Below, in pieces: positions 1 to 6,515 of a DNA stretch of 64,000 nucleotides (positions are counted from its first letter, which is position 1; every line of letters begins with the position of its first letter). The position numbers and the translations under genes were made by a program. The notes under the pieces are model-generated. The model saw nothing but the letters and a program-made list of their open reading frames with translations, made no database searches and was not told where the DNA came from. Source of the stretch: a virus; the IMG/VR virus record IMGVR_UViG_3300020156_000028, positions 1 to 64,000 of that record; one strand, written 5' to 3'.

Positions 1-176
1 GGATGCGCAGAGCCTCGGTTCTCCAGAGTTTTTGACGTTTACGTCAACGTTAATTACGGCCACGGGGGTCTCGCCGACACGGGATCGCGGACTTTATCTG
101 GGTAAACGATGGGATTTTGCTCGATCTCCACGGTTTCCCGGATTTAGGATTTTTTTCCCCCTCATAGGACGCCTAA

Positions 177-192
177 TTACCCGTGTGGGTAA
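177..192. promoter_or_regulatory. palindrome TTACCC-GTGT-GGGTAA
   Basis: Perfect 6-bp inverted repeat with a 4-bp spacer. Related GGGTAA words recur at 100-105, 513-518, 550-555 and 594-599, and a second palindrome, ACCCATATGGGT, lies at 542-553. The recurrence in one non-coding stretch suggests a protein binding site. Its role is unknown. Confidence 0.4.
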
Positions 193-216
193 ATGTTCAA
201 TGAAATCAATGGTCGG

Positions 217-479
217 GGTCACGGGATCACGGGTAGGTCACGGGTAGGTCACACCCAAAACGCCAAATTTCTCAATAAAATCAATGCTTGAGGTCACAGG
301 TGTCACACTTTTAGCTTTTTTATAACAATAAGTCTCAGATAAGGGTAGGATTTTTGGTGAATCGTACTGTAGTACCCCCGGTTTGTCCTCCTAGAGAGGG
401 TGTGACCTCTGTGACCCCGAGGGGTCTTCGACGGCCCGCAACGTCGAGATTTCCAGTGGTTTGCGGCGAGGTCACACCC
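217..479. repeat. cluster of GGTCAC repeats (iteron-like)
   Basis: GGTCAC occurs on the plus strand at 217, 236, 247, 292 and 470, and on the minus strand at 402 and 411. Two copies form an 11-bp tandem repeat, GGGTAGGTCAC (231-241 and 242-252). The longer form GGTCACACCC is present at 247-256 and 470-479 and inverted at 398-407. The flanks of the copies at 217 and 292 are also duplicated: an imperfect direct repeat of about 30 bp, 75 bp apart. Such clusters are typical of initiator or partition protein sites. Confidence 0.55.
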
Positions 480-553
480 CCCGAGGCCAAAAACGACCAT
501 TTTTACGGCTGTGGGTAATCGAAACGAGCACGGGTCGAACGACCCATATGGGT

Positions 554-581
554 AAAAAAAAGCCCGGCTCGATTGCCGGGC
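554..581 (-). terminator. rho-independent terminator after vapE-like gene
   Basis: On the minus strand a perfect GCCCGGC/GCCGGGC stem with a 6-nt loop is followed by eight U residues. It lies about 50 bp past the stop codon of the leftward primase/helicase gene. The same stem sequence is reused in the terminator at 59989-60015. Confidence 0.85.
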
Positions 582-630
582 GATTACGGGTGTGGGTAAG
601 TCAATCTTCATCGACAGGATAAAAGTCCCA

Positions 631-3414
631 TCATACGTAATCCTCCGCGTTGAAATCGTCATATTCGGTGTATCCTTCGGCTCCATAGGGGCCTTCCCGG
701 TCGAACCAGATGCCCTTTATGCCGAACCGGGTCCGTCGGTTCGTTCGCTCTCCGGCCTTCCTCCAGCCGAAATTCGGCAGGCTGTGGAAGACTTGCTGGA
801 GCGCTGCGTCGGTCTGCGGGTTGAAGGATGCCTTGTCCTGCTTAAACAGGATTTCCCGAACATCCTTTTCCCGGAAACTGGTGCGGAGGACCATCTGGTC
901 GGCCGATGCTTCGAACGCCTCTTCGACATCACCGAGACCCATCTCCTGCCGCAGCGCGTGAAGGGTGATCGGCGTATCGGCCCAGTCCAACACCTCGCGG
1001 ACAAGCCGCTCCGTCAAGGATTCGAGCCGTGCCCCGTTCTGGCGCATCACGGCCTCGGTAATTGCTTCTTCCGACCGGAACTCCAGCGGCAGGTCGCCTT
1101 CGGGCGTAGCGGCCCGCATGGCGGCGTGCCATGTCATGGCCTCGGCCCATATCTGGTCGCGCTCGCGCTCCAGCTTGTCGGTGTCTATGCGGTTGACGTG
1201 TACACGCAGCATCAGATAGGTGCGGTTTCCGGTGTCGTCCTTGAGCACCTTGTCCTGATTGGTGGTGCCGACGAGCGCGAACTGGCGGGGAAGCTCGGCG
1301 ATATGCTGCATGTAGGCCATGCGCCAGTTGTCCTTGACCTTGCGCGAGAAGGATTTGAGATGGTTCGCATCGGTCTTGGTGAAGCCCGCGAGTTCGGGCA
1401 TTTCGAGGAGCCACGCGCCGCCGATCTGTTCCGCGATCCGGCCGAAGTCGTCCAGCCGGGCGTGCAGTTCGCCGAACCACGCCCGACCCGCGAGCCGGTT
1501 GACGAAGGTGGATTTGCGCGTGCCCTGCCCGCCCTGAATGATCAGCATGTTGTCCCATTTGAAGCCGGGGGTCATGACCCGGTAACAGGCGGCCGTCAGG
1601 AACATCCGCGCGACCTCGCGCGCGTAGGGTGTGTCGGCCTCGCCGAGATAGTCGATGAACAGCCGCTCGGCCCTTGGCACGCCATCCCATTTGAGGCTGG
1701 TCAGGTACTCCCGGATCGGATGGAAGCCGTTGGTGCGGGCCACGTTGTCCACGGCCATGCGAATGTCGCCGACGGCCACGCGGACGCCGTATCCGGGGAT
1801 TTCGTCACCGCGCGGTGACTCGAAGACGACATGCAGGGCGTTGTCCATGTGGTCCTGCCACGGATCGCCGTTGATCGGGTCCTTGCAAACGAGGGGCTTC
1901 ATGCCCTTGAGCCCGAAATCGATGGTGCCGAGAAGCACGGTGCGCTGCGTGAACTCGTTGAAGCCGATCTTGCCCCAGAAACGCTTGTCGAACTGGAGGA
2001 TCAGCTTGATGTTGGACAGCGAGGCCACGAGGTTGCCGTCCTGATTGGTCTCCAGCAGCTTCGTGAACCAGCCTTTCGGCGGCTTGATGAACTTCCGCTT
2101 CGGCGCTACCCGCTCTTTTTCGGGCTCTTCGTCGGCGGGCTCTTCGGGTTCGATGCCGTCGAAGGCCGCTTCCCATTCAGCGCGTCCATCAGGTTCTCCA
2201 GTTGCGTCGGGCTGATCCCCTTCTTCAACCGGATCGTCATGGTCGTCGGTTTCTTCTTCATCGCTCTCGTCCTCTTCGATGTCGGCAAAGCTCTCCAGCC
2301 CGGCGTATTTCCGGGCCGCGACCGCTTTGCGATAACCGGGATCATCCTTGATGAACTCGATCATTTTCTTGTAGCTCGGCCGGTCGCTGACCTTCTCGAA
2401 ATCCTTGTCCTTGTCCTCCTCGCCGAAGAGGTGGATTCGGATCAGGTCGAAGGCGTTGACCAGTTGTTCGGCGCAGGGGTCCGTACCGTGGAACGAATAG
2501 AGGAACTTGCCCTCGTAGATGATCGCGCCGTTCGAAGAGGTGGCGTCCCGATACGAATAGCGCGGGTTGCCGGAGTGCTCGTCACCGGGCGTGTAGAAGC
2601 CCGGAATGAACTTCTCCATTGCGACTTCGATATCAGGATAGGCCCGGCAGAAATCGCCGACGGGGCCGCGTTTCTCCAGCGGGTCTTCGGCTTTCTCGGC
2701 GCGCTGGCGGAACTCGCTATCGCCTTCGTCGGGGTGGTGCGGCAGCTTGGAAATGTCTTTCCAGCTTCCGTGGACCTCTTCGATCTCGTCAAGGAAGGCG
2801 TCAACGTCGAGGACTTCGGTCCCGGCACCGTCCTGAACGTGGTAGTAGTAGTGCGGCCGGTCGTCCTTGGAACAGGTCGGCAGGAACATCATCTGGACCG
2901 GCCGGAACGTGACCTTATCGACCGTCCGCATGGTCTTGTCGATCAGATAGGCGAAGTGCCGGGTGATCGCCACGTACTCGTCAGCGGTGACGGCGCGACT
3001 CAGCGGGAAAAAGCCACGGATACGCGGCTTGTCCGGGGTGTGCCGCCGCGACGAGTGCCAAAGGCCGACGAAGTGCGAGACCGGGAAGACGCCCGCGTCG
3101 ATCATTTCGATGATCCCGTCGAAGGGATAGTCGATATCGAGCGTCATCAGGTCGCGGTCGCGGAGGTTCTTCTTGTTGCGCCAGTGGCCGTCGAAGGTCG
3201 CGCCGCTGATCCAGCCCGCCATCTTCTTGAGGTCGTCCTGCGCCTCTTTCGAGAGCTTGTCGAAGGCTTTACGCTTCTCGGGGGTGACGAGCGGCGAGGC
3301 GAACTTCTTTTTGAAGGTCGCCCAGTGGCCCGCGTAGTTCTTGTTCTTGGCGAGGTTCCGGCCGCTGCCTTCGGACCAGTGCAGCGTCAGGAGATCGTGT
3401 TTAGAGGAGGGCAT
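631..3414 (-). CDS. primase/helicase, VapE (virulence-associated E) type
   Basis: Large replication protein of 927 residues. The C-terminal half has the VapE/DUF3987-type helicase-like ATPase: Walker A GGQGTRKST near residue 630, a Walker-B-like WLLEMPEL, and the downstream GTTNQDKVLKDDTGNR motif usual for the family. The N-terminal part has LDID (about residues 90-96) and a basic RRHTPDKPRIRGF segment that resemble an archaeo-eukaryotic primase (prim-pol) fold; this part is less certain. An acidic linker (residues about 385-435) separates the two. It probably primes and unwinds DNA for the phage polymerase encoded divergently. The start overlaps the upstream HTH gene by 14 bp, so translation is probably coupled. 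The protein ends in AEDYV, one of the shared C-terminal motifs noted in the findings. Confidence 0.88.
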   Translation of the reverse strand: MPSSKHDLLTLHWSEGSGRNLAKNKNYAGHWATFKKKFASPLVTPEKRKAFDKLSKEAQDDLKKMAGWISGATFDGHWRNKKNLRDRDLMTLDIDYPFDGIIEMIDAGVFPVSHFVGLWHSSRRHTPDKPRIRGFFPLSRAVTADEYVAITRHFAYLIDKTMRTVDKVTFRPVQMMFLPTCSKDDRPHYYYHVQDGAGTEVLDVDAFLDEIEEVHGSWKDISKLPHHPDEGDSEFRQRAEKAEDPLEKRGPVGDFCRAYPDIEVAMEKFIPGFYTPGDEHSGNPRYSYRDATSSNGAIIYEGKFLYSFHGTDPCAEQLVNAFDLIRIHLFGEEDKDKDFEKVSDRPSYKKMIEFIKDDPGYRKAVAARKYAGLESFADIEEDESDEEETDDHDDPVEEGDQPDATGEPDGRAEWEAAFDGIEPEEPADEEPEKERVAPKRKFIKPPKGWFTKLLETNQDGNLVASLSNIKLILQFDKRFWGKIGFNEFTQRTVLLGTIDFGLKGMKPLVCKDPINGDPWQDHMDNALHVVFESPRGDEIPGYGVRVAVGDIRMAVDNVARTNGFHPIREYLTSLKWDGVPRAERLFIDYLGEADTPYAREVARMFLTAACYRVMTPGFKWDNMLIIQGGQGTRKSTFVNRLAGRAWFGELHARLDDFGRIAEQIGGAWLLEMPELAGFTKTDANHLKSFSRKVKDNWRMAYMQHIAELPRQFALVGTTNQDKVLKDDTGNRTYLMLRVHVNRIDTDKLERERDQIWAEAMTWHAAMRAATPEGDLPLEFRSEEAITEAVMRQNGARLESLTERLVREVLDWADTPITLHALRQEMGLGDVEEAFEASADQMVLRTSFREKDVREILFKQDKASFNPQTDAALQQVFHSLPNFGWRKAGERTNRRTRFGIKGIWFDREGPYGAEGYTEYDDFNAEDYV

Positions 3415-3640
3415 TGCGACCCCCGACGGCGAGTTCCAGAATCAAGAGACGCAGGGCGGTCGTTGGGATCGCGATATGACGCCCGGAGCGCCATTGGCGA
3501 ACGGTATCTACGGATCGCCCCGTCAGAGTGGCAATTTCGGCAGAGGTGAGTCGGTGATCGGCAATCGTAGCCAGTAGGGTTTCTGTTCGCCACGAGGCGT
3601 CATTCCAGCGCGGATCGCGCCGGTCCACAACTACAGTCAT
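3401..3640 (-). CDS. small helix-turn-helix protein
   Basis: A 79-residue protein. I chose the start MTVVVD because AGGA lies 9 nt upstream of it; a longer frame upstream lacks a site. Residues about 25-55 (TSAEIATLTGRSVDTVRQWRS) read as a helix-turn-helix. The second helix, SVDTVRQWRSG, is typical of a DNA recognition helix. The gene sits between another HTH gene and the primase/helicase and overlaps the latter. It is a candidate for the regulator that binds the CCAAC-N5-GTTGG operators, or a replication accessory factor. No specific family was recognised. Confidence 0.7.
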   Translation of the reverse strand: MTVVVDRRDPRWNDASWRTETLLATIADHRLTSAEIATLTGRSVDTVRQWRSGRHIAIPTTALRLLILELAVGGRNALL

Positions 3641-3681
3641 GATGCCGAATCCTGTCAGGAATACAAAAATGTCAGCGGCCG

Positions 3682-3710
3682 AAGCTACGTGATGTTGGTA
3701 GTTTTGGCAA
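3682..3710 (-). promoter_or_regulatory. probable promoter with degenerate CCAAC operator
   Basis: On the minus strand TTGCCA (3705-3710) and TAGCTT (3682-3687) are 17 bp apart. The spacer holds CCAAC-ATCAC-GTAGC, that is one full and one degenerate half of the operator seen elsewhere. It lies just upstream of the HTH gene ending at 3401. Confidence 0.45.
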
Positions 3711-3714
3711 CCCG

Positions 3715-4011
3715 TCACATGTAGACGAAGGGGCCGAAATCGGCAAGGGAAACTTCGTCCGGGTTGTTATCCACCATCTCGCGCGCCCGCTTCGGCGGCA
3801 CGCGGCCGTCCTTGCACCATTTCTGGACGCCCCACGCCGACATGTTGAGGGTGTGAGCGAGGATGGCGATGGACTTGGTGCCGCTCGGGTCCGGCACGTA
3901 GATTCGCTCGTTGTTCTCGCCCTTCACGCGGCTATGGGGCGGGCAGGCGCGGAGGAGCAGGTCGTGCAGCGGGCCGCAGTCCTTGATTTTCCTGATCTTG
4001 GGCTCTTTCAT
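3715..4011 (-). CDS. helix-turn-helix regulator (Cro/YdaS-like)
   Basis: A 98-residue protein starting MKEPKIRK. Its GGAG ribosome binding site is 7 nt upstream. The C-terminal half, SIAILAHTLNMSAWGVQKWC followed by KDGRVPPKRAREM, has the layout of small Cro/YdaS-type phage regulators, in which the recognition helix carries VQKWCKDGRVP. It is the first gene of the leftward unit and is divergent from the replication operon, where phages often keep a switch regulator. It probably acts on the shared promoter region 4034-4119, and may autoregulate. It could equally be a transcriptional activator. Confidence 0.72.
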   Translation of the reverse strand: MKEPKIRKIKDCGPLHDLLLRACPPHSRVKGENNERIYVPDPSGTKSIAILAHTLNMSAWGVQKWCKDGRVPPKRAREMVDNNPDEVSLADFGPFVYM

Positions 4012-4033
4012 TCCGTACTCCGAAGTTTCATCC

Positions 4034-4062
4034 CATATAAACTCCCAACGGATAGTTGACAA
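4034..4062 (-). promoter_or_regulatory. leftward promoter of divergent pair
   Basis: TTGTCA (4057-4062, read on minus) and TATATG (4034-4039) with a 17-bp spacer. It drives the HTH-HTH-vapE unit. Its -35 box overlaps that of the rightward promoter, so the two compete for polymerase. The CCAAC-GGATA-GTTGA operator at 4045-4059 lies in its spacer. Confidence 0.75.
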
Positions 4063-4085
4063 GTGTATTTCATCGGTCCTATATC
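4056..4085 (+). promoter_or_regulatory. rightward early promoter of the replication operon
   Basis: Consensus TTGACA (4056-4061), then a 17-18 bp spacer and CTATAT/TATATC (4079-4085). It is the best sigma70-like promoter in the window and faces the replication genes. The operator at 4045-4059 overlaps its -35 box. Confidence 0.8.
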
Positions 4086-4090
4086 GGCGA

Positions 4091-4119
4091 CGGTCGCTTG
4101 ACCGAAGATCACCGTGATC
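4091..4119. promoter_or_regulatory. two inverted repeats downstream of the rightward promoter
   Basis: CGGTC-GCTT-GACCG at 4091-4104 and GATCAC-C-GTGATC at 4107-4119 lie between the promoter and the first rightward gene. They could be operators or a structured leader. Both are perfect palindromes. Confidence 0.45.
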
Positions 4120-4132
4120 ATATGGAGAACAC

Positions 4133-4561
4133 ATGTCCATCGAGAAAACCCTCGCAGAGCTTACCGAGGCTCTGAACAACCATACCGCCGCCCTGACGGC
4201 TTTCGTCAAGTCCTCCAAGGGCGGCACGACGGCCGGTGCTTCGGCTTCGACCAAGGCCGATACCAAGGCGGAAACCACCGCAAGCAAGCCCCGCAAGCCG
4301 AAGGGCATCACGCTCGAAGCCGTGCAGGAGAAGTTCGGCGGATATCTCAAGGTCGCCGACAAGGAAGAGCGCGCCGCGCGTCTGGCGAACGTCGTCGCCA
4401 TCAACAAGCATTTCGGCGTTGCGAAGATGACCGAGGCCGATCCTTCGATCTGGCCGGAAGCCTTCGAAATCCTTGACCGCGTGATCGCTGGCGAAGACGT
4501 TGACGACGTGCTCGGCGGCGGCGACGAAGGCGATGAAGACGACGGCGGCAGCGTGGTCTGA
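4133..4561 (+). CDS. early protein with acidic C-terminal tail, unknown function
   Basis: A 142-residue protein; first gene after the strong rightward promoter, with a GGAG site. The N-terminus (residues 1-25) is a predicted helix or coiled coil, and residues 28-55 are a low-complexity Ala/Thr/Lys linker. Residues 58-120 are a compact conserved-looking domain (ITLEAVQEKFGGYLKVADKE). The last 25 residues are almost all acidic or glycine and end SVV. The acidic tail recalls ssDNA-binding proteins, where such tails dock partner proteins, but no OB-fold is apparent. Its place ahead of the polymerase genes suggests an abundant early DNA-associated or regulatory protein. Family not recognised. Confidence 0.75.
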   Translation: MSIEKTLAELTEALNNHTAALTAFVKSSKGGTTAGASASTKADTKAETTASKPRKPKGITLEAVQEKFGGYLKVADKEERAARLANVVAINKHFGVAKMTEADPSIWPEAFEILDRVIAGEDVDDVLGGGDEGDEDDGGSVV

Positions 4562-4575
4562 TCGGGGCTGACGGC

Positions 4576-5820
4576 GTGACCGAAGAAATCCAAGAGCACG
4601 CTACGAGATCGCCGTCTGGAGCCCACGGATGGCGGCGTTGTCCCGGAAAGATCAACGCCGAACGCGGTCGGCCCGATAGGGTCGGCCGTGAGGCCGCCGA
4701 AGGGACGGTGTTTCACGACGCGGCGGAAATCTGCCTGTTGACAGGGATCGATCCGCAGTTCTTGCCCCAAGGGGAAGAGGTCGTGGTATCGGGCCATACC
4801 GTCTCTTTTAACCAAGAGATGGTCGATCACATGCTAGGCGGCCTCGATCTTATCGAAGAGTTGATGGAGCCGGGATGTATAATCAGGGTCGAGGAGCAGG
4901 TCTCTATTGAGTCCTATACGCTGGAGCCCGGTGGGTTCGGCACCTCGGACGTGATTATCATCTACCCGCATCGGCGGAAAATCATCGTGTTCGACTGGAA
5001 ATACGGCAAGGTGGCCGTCTCTCCCATCGAGAACGATCAGGCTATACTTTACGGCCTCGGTGCGTGGGATACCGTAGCCGGGGAACTGTTCGACTGGAAC
5101 CCGGAGGGGATCGAGGTCGAACTGATCATCTATCAGCCTCGCATCCCGGACGGCGGCGGCCGGTGGGAGACGACCATGGAATGGTTGCTCGAAGAGGGCG
5201 ACCGGATCAGGATCGACGCGGCGGCCACCTACGACCCGAACGCGCCTCGCGTGGCCGGGGAGAAGCAATGCAAGTATTGCCGGGCGCGCGCGGACTGTGC
5301 CACGCATGCTGCTTATAATCTCGGCATGGTGGGGCTCCGGTTCGAAGATATTGATGAAGGGATTCAGTTCGACGTGACGCCGCCGCTGGTTGAAGATTTC
5401 GAGGGTTGGACGCCCGAACGCATGTCCTATGTCTGGCTGCACCGCAAGGCCATAAAACGCTGGCTGGACGCGCTCCATGACCACATGATGGCCCGATATG
5501 CGGCTGGCGAGGAACTGCCGTTCCTCAAGGTCGTGAAAGGCCGGGGCGGCAATCGCTTCTGGCAAGACCCGAAGGCGGTCGAGCGCTATCTGGTGGCGCA
5601 GGTCGGCGAGGAGAAGGCATATCAGCCTAAGACGCTGATCACGCCGCCGGTCGCCGAGGAGTTGCTGGGCAAGAAAAAGGTCAAGGAAGACTTGGCCCTG
5701 TATATCGGCCAGCCGGAAGGCAAGCCGACGCTGGTGCCGATCACGGCATCCGGCGACCCCCTTCCGTCGAAGATGGTTCAGTTCGACGGGATCGAAGCAG
5801 ACGAAGATGGAGAAGAGTGA
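4576..5820 (+). CDS. DUF2800 protein, RecB/Cas4-like nuclease fold
   Basis: A 414-residue protein with a GTG start, probably a PD-(D/E)XK exonuclease of the DUF2800 family. Visible features are the N-terminal HGWRRCPGKINAE segment, AAEGTVFHDAAEICL, the core GTSDVIII...IIVFDWKYGKV (D, then DWK as the D-x-K equivalent), and a C-terminal cysteine motif CKYCRARADC (residues about 235-245). In related proteins such cysteines hold an iron-sulfur cluster or zinc. The gene is followed without a gap by the DUF2815 gene, its usual partner in phage replication modules that contain VapE and a family A polymerase. It probably processes DNA ends during replication or recombination. Confidence 0.85.
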   Translation: MTEEIQEHATRSPSGAHGWRRCPGKINAERGRPDRVGREAAEGTVFHDAAEICLLTGIDPQFLPQGEEVVVSGHTVSFNQEMVDHMLGGLDLIEELMEPGCIIRVEEQVSIESYTLEPGGFGTSDVIIIYPHRRKIIVFDWKYGKVAVSPIENDQAILYGLGAWDTVAGELFDWNPEGIEVELIIYQPRIPDGGGRWETTMEWLLEEGDRIRIDAAATYDPNAPRVAGEKQCKYCRARADCATHAAYNLGMVGLRFEDIDEGIQFDVTPPLVEDFEGWTPERMSYVWLHRKAIKRWLDALHDHMMARYAAGEELPFLKVVKGRGGNRFWQDPKAVERYLVAQVGEEKAYQPKTLITPPVAEELLGKKKVKEDLALYIGQPEGKPTLVPITASGDPLPSKMVQFDGIEADEDGEE

Positions 5821-6458
5821 TGGCAGAAACACCCGTTGGGGAAGTCTTGCTAACGAACGTGCGGCTTAGTTTCGCCGACCTCGATAAGCCGGGCAAGCCC
5901 CAGAAAAACGACAACGGCGAGATGGTGCCGGGAAAGTACAAGGCCAACGGTCTGATTTCTAAGACCACCGCCGAGGGCAAGGCCAATATGGCGAAGCTCA
6001 AGCGCGCGGCCGAGGACGTGAAAAAGAAGAAATGGGGTGACAAAATCCCCAAGCTCAAGGCCGACCGCGTTTGCGTGCGCGACGGCGACGAAGAGGACTG
6101 GGAAGGCTATGCCGGGCACTACTACGTGTCGGCGAACAACCCCGATAAGCCGGTCCTGATCACCAAGCAGAAGGACAGCAAGGGGAAGTGGATTCCGGCC
6201 AAGCCGGGTCAGCTTTATTCCGGCTGCTACGTCAACATGCTGGTGCGTCTTTGGGCGCAGGACCATCCCGACTATGGCAAGCGTTTGAACGCCTCGGTCG
6301 AAGCCGTGCAGTTCTCCAAGCATGGAACCGCTTTCTCCGGTGGCGGGCCTATCGACGCGGACGAAAAGTTCGCGGAGATCGAAGCCGAGGAAGGCGAGGA
6401 CATGGACGGCGGCGGCTACGATGACGAGGAAGACGAAGACATCGACAGTGTTGTTTGA
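5820..6458 (+). CDS. DUF2815 ssDNA-binding-like protein
   Basis: A 212-residue protein. Its ATG overlaps the stop of the DUF2800 gene (TGATG), so translation is coupled; a GTG three bases earlier is less likely. The opening GEVLLTNVRLSFADLDKP, the central basic region and the C-terminal SKHGTAFSGGGPIDADEKF are typical of DUF2815, a family thought to be phage single-stranded DNA-binding proteins akin to T7 gp2.5. The tail is strongly acidic and ends DIDSVV. It probably coats ssDNA for the polymerase and helicase in this operon. Confidence 0.85.
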   Translation: MAETPVGEVLLTNVRLSFADLDKPGKPQKNDNGEMVPGKYKANGLISKTTAEGKANMAKLKRAAEDVKKKKWGDKIPKLKADRVCVRDGDEEDWEGYAGHYYVSANNPDKPVLITKQKDSKGKWIPAKPGQLYSGCYVNMLVRLWAQDHPDYGKRLNASVEAVQFSKHGTAFSGGGPIDADEKFAEIEAEEGEDMDGGGYDDEEDEDIDSVV

Positions 6459-6515
6459 TGTCATCGTCGCGGCTCCCGGAACGAGGCCGGGGGCCGCCCA
6501 TTCGCAGGGTGTGGT

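Larger units (their letters stand above)
1..553. other. left non-coding, repeat-rich region
   Basis: No convincing gene: the short open frames here have no ribosome binding site and no family resemblance. The stretch holds many GGTCAC-type repeats, TTACCC/GGGTAA palindromes, and a perfect TTGACGT-TT-ACGTCAA inverted repeat at 32-47. It lies downstream of the leftward VapE gene and is more AT-rich in places than its neighbours. It could be a replication origin or a control region. Confidence 0.6.

Noticed and set aside
592-3549. Long plus-strand frames of 408 and 572 residues opposite the primase/helicase
   Set aside because: They mirror the VapE gene, with shadow composition rich in Val/Gly/His, and no family motif. 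The minus-strand gene has clear motifs.
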